A stretch of DNA of 15,901 nt from Desulfonatronospira sp. (GTDB lineage Bacteria > Desulfobacterota > Desulfovibrionia > Desulfovibrionales > Desulfonatronovibrionaceae). The number at the start of each line of letters is the position of its first letter. Within the stretch, counting starts at the first letter, position 1. Under the pieces are notes generated by a model that was not told where the DNA came from, made no database searches, and saw only the letters and a list, made by a program, of their open reading frames with translations. Below, one piece after another: positions 7,305 to 15,781 of this stretch. Location: assembly GCA_003563255.1 (NCBI GenBank), contig PWSL01000387.1, positions 1 to 15,901 on the forward strand. Direction: 5' to 3'. The position numbers and the translations under genes are program-made.

Positions 7305-9107
7305 ATGGTAAAACAGGAAAATATCCGTAATTTCAGCATTATCGCACATATAGATCACGGCAAGTCCACCCTGGCCGACAGGATACTGGAACTTACCGGT
7401 CTTTTGACTGACCGGGACAAAAAAGAGCAGTACCTGGACCGGCTGGACCTGGAGCGGGAACGCGGAATCACCATAAAGGCGCAGACTGTGCGCATTCCAT
7501 ACCGGGCCAGAGACGGCCGGGATTATATCCTGAACCTGATAGACACTCCGGGCCACGTGGATTTCTCTTACGAGGTGTCCAGGAGCCTGGCGGCCTGCGA
7601 TGGGGCACTGCTGGTGGTTGATGCCACCCAGGGGGTGGAGGCCCAGACTCTGGCCAATGTCTACCTGGCCCTGGATCACGACCTGGAAATAATCCCGGTT
7701 CTGAACAAGATAGATCTGCCAAGTGCTGACCCCCTGCTCATAGCCGAAGAAATCGAAGAGATAGTGGGGCTGGACTGTTCCGACCTGTCCCTGGTCAGCG
7801 CCAAGACCGGGGATGGGGTATCGGATCTCATGGAAAAGATAGTTCAATTGACTCCGCCTCCCAGAGGAAGCAATGATGCTCCTCTCAAAGCCCTTATCTT
7901 TGATTCCTGGTATGATTCTTACCTGGGGGTGATGGTTCTGTTTCGTATTCTGGACGGATCCATTCAGCAGGGCCAGGAAATAATGATGTTTTCCAACAGG
8001 AAGAGATTTGAAGTAGCCAGGCTGGGCATTTTTTCTCCTGGACCCAGGGATACTGACTGCCTGTACACCGGGGAGGTGGGTTTTCTTTGCGCGGGTATCA
8101 AGGACCTGAAGGAGGCCCGGGTGGGGGATACCATTACCAACCCTGCACGCCCTGCTCTCAGCCCTTTCCCGGGCTTCAAGAAGGTGCAGCCCATGGTCTT
8201 CTGTGGGTTGTACCCGGTGGAATCAGAGGATTACGAAGGGCTGAAGAATGCCTTGGAGAGGTTGCAGCTGAATGATGCTGCTCTGGAATTCGAGGCCGAG
8301 ACGTCGCAGGCCCTGGGGTTTGGTTTCAGGTGCGGCTTTCTGGGGCTTCTGCATATGGATGTCATCCAGGAGAGGCTGGAGCGCGAGTTCCAGGTAAGCC
8401 TCATTGCCACTGCTCCCTCGGTGGTATATAAGGTACTCAGGTTGGACGGCCGGTTGCTGGAAGTGGACAACCCGGCCAACCTGCCACCGGTGCAGGAAAT
8501 ACTGGAAGTTCTTGAGCCTTACGTGCGCATGGAGATCCACGTACCCAACGAATTTGTTGGCAACGTGTTGAGTCTTTGTGAGGAAAAGCGCGGCCGGCAG
8601 AAGGATATGCGCTACCTCTCCTCCACCCGGGTGATCATCACTTATGAGATACCATTTGCAGAGATCGTCTTTGATTTTTTTGACCGCTTAAAATCCCTTA
8701 CCAGGGGCTATGCCTCCCTGGACTACGAGGTTATGGATTTTCGCCGGGCTGACCTGGTCAAGATGGATATACTCATAAACCAGGAGCCCGTGGATGCCAT
8801 GTCTGTCATTGTGCACCGGGAAAAGGCCTATCACAAGGGCCGTTCCCTGGCCTTGAAGCTTAAAAGGGTCATACCCAGGCAGCTTTTCGAGGTGATTATC
8901 CAGGCTACCATAGGCAACAAGGTTATTGCCAGGGAAAGAACCCCGCCCATGCGCAAAAACGTCACCGCCAAGTGTTACGGGGGAGACATAACCCGCAAGA
9001 GAAAACTTCTGGAAAAGCAGAAGGAAGGCAAAAGGCGCATGAAAAAGATGGGCAGCGTGGAGATTCCCCAGGAGGCTTTTCTGGCAGCCCTGAGTTCTGA
9101 TGATTAA
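7305..9107 (+). CDS. lepA: Elongation factor 4 (LepA, ribosome back-translocase GTPase)
   Basis: A 600-residue translational GTPase that acts on stalled or mispositioned ribosomes. The G-domain motifs are all visible: AHIDHGKST (14-22), RGITIKAQT effector region, DTPGH (80-84) and NKID (134-137). The EF-G-like domains follow, and the C-terminus has the LepA-specific [20 protein letters not shown] stretch and ends at the usual length. The start ATG 7305 gives a normal N-terminus ([17 protein letters not shown]); the upstream ribosome site is weak (AGGA near 7287-7290 or TAGG near 7297-7300). lepB follows 73 bases downstream; lepA-lepB adjacency is common in bacteria and suggests cotranscription. 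Nothing unusual was seen in the coding sequence. Confidence 0.98.
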   Translation: MVKQENIRNFSIIAHIDHGKSTLADRILELTGLLTDRDKKEQYLDRLDLERERGITIKAQTVRIPYRARDGRDYILNLIDTPGHVDFSYEVSRSLAACDGALLVVDATQGVEAQTLANVYLALDHDLEIIPVLNKIDLPSADPLLIAEEIEEIVGLDCSDLSLVSAKTGDGVSDLMEKIVQLTPPPRGSNDAPLKALIFDSWYDSYLGVMVLFRILDGSIQQGQEIMMFSNRKRFEVARLGIFSPGPRDTDCLYTGEVGFLCAGIKDLKEARVGDTITNPARPALSPFPGFKKVQPMVFCGLYPVESEDYEGLKNALERLQLNDAALEFEAETSQALGFGFRCGFLGLLHMDVIQERLEREFQVSLIATAPSVVYKVLRLDGRLLEVDNPANLPPVQEILEVLEPYVRMEIHVPNEFVGNVLSLCEEKRGRQKDMRYLSSTRVIITYEIPFAEIVFDFFDRLKSLTRGYASLDYEVMDFRRADLVKMDILINQEPVDAMSVIVHREKAYHKGRSLALKLKRVIPRQLFEVIIQATIGNKVIARERTPPMRKNVTAKCYGGDITRKRKLLEKQKEGKRRMKKMGSVEIPQEAFLAALSSDD

Positions 9108-9180
9108 TAAGTGATTGCCGCCTGGACAAAATGTGCAGGCATAAAAAAATATCAACAACAACCTTACAGGACGGAAATAT

Positions 9181-9786
9181 ATGAATCCCAGATGGCACAA
9201 GCTATTGAAAGAGTATGCAGAAGCCCTGATCATAGCCCTCATTCTGGCAATATTTATCCGGACATTCGTGGTACAGGCCTTTAAGATTCCTTCAGGTTCC
9301 ATGCTTCCCACCCTGGAGATAGGCGACCACCTGCTGGTGACCAAGTTCAGCTACGGAATACAGATGCCTTTCATGGACAGATATATATTCGAATTCGACG
9401 GTCCGGAATTTCAGGACATAGTGGTGTTCGAGTTTCCTGAGAATCCTTCCAAGGATTTTATCAAGAGAGTCATAGGTACACCCGGGGATGAGATCTATAT
9501 TGATGATAAGGAGTTGTATATCAACGGGGAAAAAGTCCAGGAGGAATATGTACAGTATGCTGATCAGCGGGTGGTGGACAGCCGCGACACTTTCGGGCCC
9601 AAGGTGGTGCCAGAGGGTAAATATTTTGTTCTGGGTGACAACCGGGACCAGTCCTATGACGCCAGGTTCTGGGATGATCATTTCGTGCAAAGGGAAAAAA
9701 TTATCGGCAGAGCCTGGAGGATTTACTGGTCCTGGGAAGGTTTTTCTAATATCCGCTGGGACAGGATCGGAAGCAGGATACAGTGA
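9181..9786 (+). CDS. lepB: Signal peptidase I
   Basis: A 201-residue inner-membrane serine protease that removes signal peptides from exported proteins. One N-terminal membrane helix (residues about 13-33) is followed by the catalytic serine S40 in PSGSMLPTL. The general-base lysine is K95 in FIKRVIGTPGD, and the C-terminal family box GDNRDQSYDARFW is present. It has a single anchor and a compact size, unlike the two-anchor E. coli enzyme. ATG 9181 is preceded by CAGGACGGA. It is probably cotranscribed with lepA, and the comM start lies 18 bases after its stop. Confidence 0.97.
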   Translation: MNPRWHKLLKEYAEALIIALILAIFIRTFVVQAFKIPSGSMLPTLEIGDHLLVTKFSYGIQMPFMDRYIFEFDGPEFQDIVVFEFPENPSKDFIKRVIGTPGDEIYIDDKELYINGEKVQEEYVQYADQRVVDSRDTFGPKVVPEGKYFVLGDNRDQSYDARFWDDHFVQREKIIGRAWRIYWSWEGFSNIRWDRIGSRIQ

Positions 9787-9804
9787 TTTTCAACGGCAGG
9801 CCCA

Positions 9805-11346
9805 ATGTTCGCCAAGATTACCACTGCAGCACTCATAGGCATTGACGCCATCAGAATCGAACTGGAAGTGGATTATTCCAGGGCCGGTATGCCGGCGTTT
9901 ACGCTGGTAGGCCTGGCCGAAGGAGCAGTCAAGGAAAGCAAGGAACGGGTCTTTTCAGCTCTGAAAAACAGTGGATATAAGCTACCTCCCGCCAGGATAA
10001 CAATCAATCTGGCACCTGCTGACGTGCGCAAGGAAGGCAGCAGCTACGACCTGCCCCTGGCCCTGGGGCTGTTGGCCGCATCCGGCACTATTCCAGTGGA
10101 GAGTATACAGAACATTTTCATGTCCGGGGAGCTTTCTCTGACGGGAGAACTGAAGGCCATCAACGGCTCCCTGCCTCTGACCCTCAAAGCCAGAAACGAT
10201 AATGCCGGAGCTGTGATGGTACCAAAAATAAACGCTCAAGAGGCGGCTGTTGTCCAGGAGATGCCTGTTTACGGCCTGGATAACCTGGCCCAGGCAGTGC
10301 GCTTTTTGAACGGTGAAATCAACCTGGCACCTGTACGCTTTGATATCGACACTCTGTGGCAGCGTGGATCTGCGTTTTTTGTGGACTTCTCTGAAGTCAA
10401 GGGACAGGACAATGCCAAGCGGGCGATTGAAATAGCTGCTGCAGGCGCACACAATCTGCTTTTCATTGGGCCTCCGGGCAGCGGCAAGACAATGCTGGCC
10501 CAGAGAATTCCCACAGTCCTGCCTCGATTGAGTTTTGAAGAGGCTCTGGAAGTGACAAAGATATACAGTGTGTCCGGCCAACTGGATCCGGATCAGGCCA
10601 TGATAGTGCAGCGGGCCTTCAGAAGTCCCCATCATACCATATCTGATGCAGGGCTCATCGGCGGGGGGCATTACCCGCGTCCGGGGGAAGTCTCTCTGGC
10701 CCACAGGGGGGTACTTTTCCTTGACGAACTGCCGGAGTTTAAAAAGCATGTCCTGGAGGTCCTGCGCCAGCCCCTGGAGGATGGGGAGGTGACCATCTCC
10801 CGGGCGGCCATGTCCCTGCGTTACCCGGCTGATTTCATGCTGGTGGCGGCCATGAACCCCTGTCCATGCGGTTTCCTTACTCATGACCAGCACCCTTGCA
10901 TATGCACCCCTACCCAGATCCAGCGCTATCGCTACCGCATATCCGGACCCCTTCTGGACCGAATCGACCTGCATATTGAAGTTCCGGCAGTGCCTTATGA
11001 AGAACTCAAAAAGGCCAGAAGCTCTATGGACTCAAAGGAGATGAGTACAAACATAAACAGAGCCAGACAGATCCAGGAAAAACGCTACCAGAAATTGCCC
11101 TTTCTTACCAACAGCCAGCTTTCGGGGAAATGGCTGTCAGAGTTCTGCTGTCTGGGTCAGGAAGAGCATGCCTTTCTGGAGACGGCTGTTCAGCGTCTGG
11201 CCCTTTCCGCCAGGGCACATACCAGGATTTTGCGTCTGGCCAGGACCATTGCAGACCTGGAAGGTGTGGAGCGTATCAACGCTGCTCACCTGGGAGAGGC
11301 CATCAACTATCGCAGCCTGGACCGCCAGGAGCAGATGGGCCTGTAA
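9805..11346 (+). CDS. comM: ComM/YifB family AAA+ ATPase (Mg-chelatase-like)
   Basis: A 513-residue AAA+ protein. E. coli/Haemophilus relatives (YifB, ComM) are helicases that help branch migration during natural transformation; the role here is inferred by family only. The N-terminal domain (about 1-170) has the YifB signature PAFTLVGLAEGAVKESKERV. Walker A is GPPGSGKT at 222-229 and Walker B is VLFLDE at 303-308. A cysteine-rich loop AAMNPCPCGF...HPCIC follows, then GPLLDRIDLHIEVP, and a C-terminal Mg-chelatase domain (HTRILRLARTIADLEG). The length is normal. The start ATG 9805 lies 18 bases after lepB with only a weak ribosome site (CAGG), so translational coupling to lepB is plausible. 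Confidence 0.95.
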   Translation: MFAKITTAALIGIDAIRIELEVDYSRAGMPAFTLVGLAEGAVKESKERVFSALKNSGYKLPPARITINLAPADVRKEGSSYDLPLALGLLAASGTIPVESIQNIFMSGELSLTGELKAINGSLPLTLKARNDNAGAVMVPKINAQEAAVVQEMPVYGLDNLAQAVRFLNGEINLAPVRFDIDTLWQRGSAFFVDFSEVKGQDNAKRAIEIAAAGAHNLLFIGPPGSGKTMLAQRIPTVLPRLSFEEALEVTKIYSVSGQLDPDQAMIVQRAFRSPHHTISDAGLIGGGHYPRPGEVSLAHRGVLFLDELPEFKKHVLEVLRQPLEDGEVTISRAAMSLRYPADFMLVAAMNPCPCGFLTHDQHPCICTPTQIQRYRYRISGPLLDRIDLHIEVPAVPYEELKKARSSMDSKEMSTNINRARQIQEKRYQKLPFLTNSQLSGKWLSEFCCLGQEEHAFLETAVQRLALSARAHTRILRLARTIADLEGVERINAAHLGEAINYRSLDRQEQMGL

Positions 11347-11461
11347 CCCGGGGCTATTTTATTGGGGTCTTGATAGTCAAGGGTTATCGTTTAACACTCT
11401 GGATTTATTGCATTTATTTAAACTGCAGTATCACTACAGCGACACTTTATTTGAACTCGAA

Positions 11462-11570
11462 GGGGACTGGCACCCCCGCACTTATTTTTCCAAGAAATCG
11501 TAGACCATTTTAAAAATAAGTGCGGGGGAGAGCCAGCTCCCATGCCACATGTAAAGCCCTAAACAGATAC
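11462..11570. repeat. Palindromic repeat copy with a 17-bp perfect hairpin
   Basis: CCCCCGCACTTATTTTT (11473-11489) is the exact reverse complement of AAAAATAAGTGCGGGGG (11512-11528), separated by 22 bases. Outside it lie GGGGACTGGC (11462-11471) and GAGCCAGCTCCC (11529-11540). The right end, CATGCCACATGTAAAGCCC followed by TAAACAGATAC, matches the reverse complement of the left end of the elements at 13456 and 15782. A degraded left end may be GTTATCGTTTAACACTCT at 11383-11400. It fills most of the gap between comM and the flavoprotein gene. Confidence 0.75.
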
Positions 11571-11601
11571 AATATTTTTTTAACTCTCAAGGGGGGAATA
11601 T

Positions 11602-12177
11602 ATGCATGTAGTGGCTTTTAACGGCAGCGCCCGCAGGGATGGCAATACTGCAGGGCTTATCAAAATGGTGTTAAGCTCCATTGAAAAAGAAAATATTACA
11701 ACAGAACATGTCCAACTGGGCGGTAAACATATCCAGGGCTGTATTGCCTGCGTCAAATGTTTCAAGAATAAAGACAGGCATTGTTCTGAAAAAGACGACA
11801 TGCTCAATGAGTGTATAGATAAAATGCTGGCTGCTGACGGAATCATTCTAGGTTCGCCCACTTACTTTGCCAATGTCAGTACCAACATCAAGTCTCTGAT
11901 AGACCGTGCGGGTCTGGTGGCCAAGGCCAATGAAGACATGTTCGCCCGCAAGGTGGGTGCGGCCGTTGTTGCTGTGCGCAGATCAGGAGCAATTCACGTC
12001 TTTAATTCCATAAACCATTTCTATTTGATAAATCAAATGATTATACCGGGATCCAGCTATTGGAATATAGGTCATGGTCTGCACCCGGGAGAAGTGGAAA
12101 AAGACGAGGAGGGCAGACAGACTATGGAAAACCTGGGAAAAAATATGGCCTGGCTGTTGCAGAAAGTTGGGGCATAG
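11602..12177 (+). CDS. Flavodoxin-fold NAD(P)H-dependent oxidoreductase / iron-sulfur flavoprotein-like
   Basis: A 191-residue soluble protein of the NADPH-dependent FMN reductase group. The FMN phosphate loop is GSARRDGNTAG (8-18) and a second flavin-binding segment is GSPTYFANVSTNIKSLIDR. Between them lies GCIACVKCFKNKDRHC, a CX2CX2CX7C arrangement resembling the compact 4Fe-4S motif of archaeal iron-sulfur flavoproteins. It may therefore carry both FMN and a cluster and reduce small oxidised compounds or serve in electron transfer; the substrate is unknown. ATG 11602 has a strong AAGGGGGG seven bases upstream. It stands alone between an upstream repeat and the next gene, so it is probably its own transcription unit. 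Confidence 0.87.
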   Translation: MHVVAFNGSARRDGNTAGLIKMVLSSIEKENITTEHVQLGGKHIQGCIACVKCFKNKDRHCSEKDDMLNECIDKMLAADGIILGSPTYFANVSTNIKSLIDRAGLVAKANEDMFARKVGAAVVAVRRSGAIHVFNSINHFYLINQMIIPGSSYWNIGHGLHPGEVEKDEEGRQTMENLGKNMAWLLQKVGA

Positions 12178-12283
12178 CAATTTTTTGATTCGCCTGCATG
12201 AGTCGGTTTTGTGGGCGCAGAGGACAGAAGGCTTATGACTGGTATGTGTATCAGGGAGTAAATCACTGAAATGATTTTTAGTC

Positions 12284-12299
12284 CGGGCTTTTCAGCCCG
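12284..12299 (+). other. Small GC hairpin before the AI-2E transporter gene
   Basis: CGGGCT (12284-12289) pairs with AGCCCG (12294-12299) around loop TTTC. No T run follows, so it is not a typical terminator; it lies just before the start codon and could affect translation or be incidental. Confidence 0.3.
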
Positions 12300-12316
12300 A
12301 GTTCAGGTTGGAAGGG

Positions 12317-13414
12317 ATGCACCTTATAGCAGAATGGTTTAAACGGCATTTCGGAAATCAGCAGGTTGTTATACTTGTGGGTCTCCTGCTGTTTTTTTTC
12401 GGGGTTGTATATTTCTTCGGTCAAATGCTTCTGCCTTTTTTTGCAGGTCTGGTGATAGCCTATCTCCTGGACGGCATGGTCAAGATAATGACCAGGTATA
12501 GCATTCCCAGAATGTTGGCGGTTATCATTGTCTTTCTGGGCTTTCTTCTGCTTATGTTTTTCGGCTTTTTCTGGCTGGTGCCCATGCTTATCAAGCAGGT
12601 GACTCAACTGGTCCAGCAGTTGCCCTCGATGATATCCGAGGCCCAGATGCACCTGTTGCAACTACCAGAAAAATACCCGCACCTTGTCTCCGAAGAGCAG
12701 ATTCAGGAAGTGATTTCAGCCCTGCGTGCGGAAGTGGCCCAGCTCGGTCAGCAGATTCTGAGCATTTCCGTGGCCTCTGTGGTTGGCCTTATAACTATTC
12801 TGGTATACCTCATTATTGTTCCTTTGCTTGTGTTTTTCTTTCTCAAGGATAAAGACCTGCTGCTGGCCTGGTTTACCAGGTTCCTTCCCCGGGAACGCTC
12901 CCTGGCGGTCCAGGTCTGGGAGGATGTAAATATTCAAATCTCCAACTATGTCCGGGGCAAGACCTGGGAGATTATAATAGTTTGGGGAGTAACTTTTATT
13001 GTGTTTTCATTTCTGGGGCTGCAATATTCAGTCCTCTTAAGTCTTGCTGTGGGACTGTCAGTGCTGATACCCTATATAGGGGCAGCAGTAGTGACTGTCC
13101 CTATAGCCCTGGTAGCCTATTTTCAGTGGGGATTCGGTTCCGAGTTTGTCTGGGTACTTGTGGCTTACGCCATTATCCAGGCCATTGACGGTAATGTCCT
13201 GGCTCCTTTACTGCTTGGAGAGGTTGTCAATATTCACCCTGTGGGAATTGTTGCTGCAATTTTTATCTTTGGCGGTCTGTGGGGTTTTTGGGGGGTATTT
13301 TTCGCAATCCCCCTGGCCACCCTGGTGCAGGCTGTGATTCGGGCCTGGCCCAGAGTAGATTATTTGAGTAAAAAGCCGGCAGTCGATCCTCCGCCGGATT
13401 CACAGGAAGTCTGA
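12317..13414 (+). CDS. AI-2E/PerM family membrane transporter (formerly UPF0118)
   Basis: A 365-residue polytopic inner-membrane protein. Two hydrophobic segments at the start (VVILVGLLLFFFGVVYFF; LPFFAGLVIAYLLDG) and a third (AVIIVFLGFLLLMFFGFFW) are followed by a long polar, helical loop (about 100-150, EEQIQEVISALRAEVAQLGQQ), then about five further segments. Family signatures are VPLLVFFFLKDKD, GLSVLIPYIGA and the late AIDGNVLAPLLLG/HPVGIVAAIFIFGGLWGFWG. Members are proposed to export autoinducer-2, Na+/H+ or other solutes; the substrate cannot be told here. ATG 12317 is chosen; TTG 12308 in the same frame would add three residues. Neither has ideal Shine-Dalgarno spacing (CAGG 12304-12307 is nine bases before ATG). 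Confidence 0.92.
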   Translation: MHLIAEWFKRHFGNQQVVILVGLLLFFFGVVYFFGQMLLPFFAGLVIAYLLDGMVKIMTRYSIPRMLAVIIVFLGFLLLMFFGFFWLVPMLIKQVTQLVQQLPSMISEAQMHLLQLPEKYPHLVSEEQIQEVISALRAEVAQLGQQILSISVASVVGLITILVYLIIVPLLVFFFLKDKDLLLAWFTRFLPRERSLAVQVWEDVNIQISNYVRGKTWEIIIVWGVTFIVFSFLGLQYSVLLSLAVGLSVLIPYIGAAVVTVPIALVAYFQWGFGSEFVWVLVAYAIIQAIDGNVLAPLLLGEVVNIHPVGIVAAIFIFGGLWGFWGVFFAIPLATLVQAVIRAWPRVDYLSKKPAVDPPPDSQEV

Positions 13415-13447
13415 TTGCGATTATATTTATCCCTACAGTGAATCTTT

Positions 13448-13615
13448 GTTTTCGCGTATCTGTTTAGCGCTTTGCATGTGGCATGGGGGCTGGCTCTTCC
13501 GGGACCCACTTGTAGCAAAAAATGAGATATTTTAAGCACAAAATGATGCTCAAGTGGGTCCCGGAGTGCCTGTCCCCTGCTTTCCTTAAAAGCGCTAAAC
13601 TGTTACGTTTTCGCG
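13448..13615. mobile_element. Complete MITE/REPIN-like element with flanking direct repeat
   Basis: The element spans 13456-13606 (151 bp). The left end GTATCTGTTTAGCGCTTT and the reverse complement of the right end, GTAACAGTTTAGCGCTTT, match at 16 of 18 bases. Inside is a perfect 14-bp inverted repeat, CCGGGACCCACTTG (13499-13512) and CAAGTGGGTCCCGG (13551-13564). GTTTTCGC occurs directly outside both ends (13448-13455 and 13607-13614); the match extends to 9 bases if the following G is counted. This looks like a target-site duplication. It codes for nothing and must be moved by an enzyme encoded elsewhere. Confidence 0.75.
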
Positions 13616-13683
13616 AACAGATGCGATTACAGCAATCGAATGTGTAATGCGTGGTCTTGACCAACTTTATGGAGAATCATTAT

Positions 13684-14220
13684 ATGATACTTCGAGGTAC
13701 TACTATTCTGGCTGTTAAAAAAAACGGTCAGACGGCTATGGCCGGCGACGGACAGGTGACCATGGGTCAGGCCGTTGTAATGAAACATACAGCCAGAAAG
13801 GTGCGGCGCATGTACAAGGACAGTGTTCTGGCTGGTTTTGCAGGGGCTACTGCGGACGCTTTCACCCTGTTTGAGCGTTTTGAAGCCAAGCTTGAGGAAT
13901 ACCGGGGCAACCTTCTTCGTGCCAGCGTGGAACTGGCCAAGGAATGGCGCATGGATAAATACCTTAGGCGTTTGGAAGCCCTGCTGGTTGTGGCTGACAA
14001 GAACAATGTACTCATTATCAGTGGAACTGGTGATGTTATCGAACCCGACGACGGCATAGCTGCCATCGGTTCAGGCGGACCATACGCTCTGGCAGCTTCC
14101 AGGGCGCTTATTTCAAATACAGACCTGAGCGCAAGCGATATAGTAACCCAGGGCATGCAGATAGCTTCCCAGATCTGTGTTTATACCAACAACAACATCA
14201 TTACGGAAACAATTGATTAA
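13684..14220 (+). CDS. hslV: ATP-dependent protease HslV, peptidase subunit
   Basis: The proteasome-like threonine protease of the HslVU (ClpQY) complex, a cytoplasmic double ring capped by HslU. It has 178 residues. The start [11 protein letters not shown] puts a short propeptide before the catalytic threonine, T6, which becomes the mature N-terminus. [38 protein letters not shown] and [16 protein letters not shown] are family-conserved. I choose ATG 13684 because GGAG (13671-13674) lies nine bases upstream; a GTG at 13651 in the same frame would add 11 residues that the family lacks. hslU follows after 15 bases, so they form an operon. Heat-shock control is common for this pair, but I did not identify a heat-shock promoter. 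Confidence 0.97.
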   Translation: MILRGTTILAVKKNGQTAMAGDGQVTMGQAVVMKHTARKVRRMYKDSVLAGFAGATADAFTLFERFEAKLEEYRGNLLRASVELAKEWRMDKYLRRLEALLVVADKNNVLIISGTGDVIEPDDGIAAIGSGGPYALAASRALISNTDLSASDIVTQGMQIASQICVYTNNNIITETID

Positions 14221-14235
14221 CAAGGAAAGCATTTG

Positions 14236-15654
14236 ATGAGCACCACACTGACTCCCAGAGAGATAGTATCTGAACTGGACAAGTATATAATCGGCCAGCA
14301 GGATGCCAAGAACATGGTGGCCATTGCCCTGCGCAACAGATGGCGCAGGCAGCAGCTGGATCCGGAGATGCGCGAGGAGATAGCCCCGAAAAATATCATT
14401 ATGATCGGCCCCACAGGGGTGGGTAAGACCGAAGTGGCCAGACGTCTGGCCAAGCTTGCCGGGTCGCCCTTTTTTAAAGTGGAGGCATCCAAGTTTACCG
14501 AGGTGGGTTACGTGGGCCGGGATGTGGAATCAATGATCCGGGACCTGATGGAGATCGGGGTCAACCTGGTCCGTTCCGAGGAGAGGGAAAAAGTGCAGGC
14601 CAAGGCCGAGACCAATGCCGAAGAGAGGCTTTTGGACCTTTTGCTGCCTCCAAAAAAGGCACCTGAGGGCCAGCAGGCAGGCCAGGGTTATCAGGGACAG
14701 CAGCAGGTTTCTTTTCAACTTGAGACCCCGGGCAGGCAGGAGAGAGGTCCAGGCGCAGGGGAACAGGCCCGGGCAGATGAAAACAGGACCAGGGAAAAAC
14801 TGCGCAAGCTGTGGCGTGAGGGACGTCTGGACGATCGCACTGTCGAGGTGGAGGTGCAGACCGGCTCCAATGTGGAAATCATGTCCATGCCCGGTATGGA
14901 AGACATGGAGATGCAGTTTCGGGACATGTTCAGCCGGGTATTTCCCAAGAAAAAGAAGACCAAGAAGGTCAAAGTCAAGAACGCTTACGAAATTCTGTTG
15001 CAGGAGGAAACCGAGCGTTTGGTGGACATGGACAAGGTCACCGAAATAGCCAAGGAACGCGTGGAACAAAGCGGGATCATATTTATCGACGAGATTGACA
15101 AGGTGTGCACCAGTGAAAAATCTTCCAGGGCGGATGTGTCCAGGGAAGGTGTGCAGCGCGATCTCCTGCCGGTGGTGGAGGGGTGCGTGGTCAACACCAA
15201 GTACGGCATGGTCAGAAGCGATCATATACTGTTTATTGCAGCGGGAGCATTTCACTATGCAAAGCCTTCAGACCTGGTTCCGGAGTTGCAGGGTAGATTC
15301 CCCTTGCGGGTGGAATTGTCGGCCCTGACCGGGGAAGACTTTTACCGCATCCTTACAGAGCCTCAGAATGCCCTTACCAGGCAGTACAGGGCTCTTCTGG
15401 AAACAGAGGGAATAAGCCTGGAGTTTTCTGATGAAGCACTTGTGGAGTTGTCTTCTTTTGCCCAGAAGGTCAATGACGAGACAGAGAATATCGGGGCCAG
15501 ACGTCTTTACACCATCATGGAAAAGTTGTTGCAGGACCTTTCTTTCAAGGCTCCGGAACTAGCAGGGCAAAAGATCAGCGTGGACAAGGAATACGTCCAG
15601 GAGCAGCTCAAAGATGTGCAGGAAGACCGGGATTTGACCCGCTATATTCTTTAG
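14236..15654 (+). CDS. hslU: HslU, ATPase subunit of the HslVU protease
   Basis: A 472-residue AAA+ unfoldase that feeds proteins to HslV. It begins with the usual [21 protein letters not shown]. Walker A is GPTGVGKT (58-65), followed by the pore loop motif GYVGRDVES, and Walker B is IIFIDE (281-286). The intermediate domain (about 110-260) includes a Gln/Gly-rich stretch [15 protein letters not shown], a typical variable part. [13 protein letters not shown], the sensor-2 region [13 protein letters not shown], and the docking tail DLTRYIL at the extreme C-terminus are intact; the tail is what activates HslV. ATG 14236 follows AAGGAAAG; a TTG one codon earlier is unlikely. It is cotranscribed with hslV. 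Confidence 0.98.
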   Translation: MSTTLTPREIVSELDKYIIGQQDAKNMVAIALRNRWRRQQLDPEMREEIAPKNIIMIGPTGVGKTEVARRLAKLAGSPFFKVEASKFTEVGYVGRDVESMIRDLMEIGVNLVRSEEREKVQAKAETNAEERLLDLLLPPKKAPEGQQAGQGYQGQQQVSFQLETPGRQERGPGAGEQARADENRTREKLRKLWREGRLDDRTVEVEVQTGSNVEIMSMPGMEDMEMQFRDMFSRVFPKKKKTKKVKVKNAYEILLQEETERLVDMDKVTEIAKERVEQSGIIFIDEIDKVCTSEKSSRADVSREGVQRDLLPVVEGCVVNTKYGMVRSDHILFIAAGAFHYAKPSDLVPELQGRFPLRVELSALTGEDFYRILTEPQNALTRQYRALLETEGISLEFSDEALVELSSFAQKVNDETENIGARRLYTIMEKLLQDLSFKAPELAGQKISVDKEYVQEQLKDVQEDRDLTRYIL

Positions 15655-15696
15655 AACCATCAGCATTTTTCGGGGTGTAGACTGGAAGCCCGGACA

Positions 15697-15779
15697 GTAA
15701 CCATTCATGGGGATGCCGAAACCGGCCCGGGGACAGTCCCCGCGACACCTTTTCTGTACAAATACAAAAATTACATACG
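15697..15779. repeat. Half copy of the GTAACCATTCAGGG repeat family
   Basis: The sequence matches the reverse complement of the right half of the element at 7045-7222 for about 80 bases, from GTAACCATTCA to AAATACAAAAATTACATAC. It contains the palindrome CGGGGACAGTCCCCG (15728-15742). No second terminal repeat is present; the next family member begins right after it, so this may be a half element truncated by that insertion. Confidence 0.7.
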
Positions 15780-15781
15780 CG

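Noticed and set aside
9120..9140. Terminator between lepA and lepB
   Set aside because: There is only a 5-bp stem with an 11-base loop, followed by A rather than T on the coding strand.
13651..13683. GTG 13651 as the hslV start
   Set aside because: It would place 11 extra residues before the propeptide; ATG 13684 has a good ribosome site and gives the normal family N-terminus.
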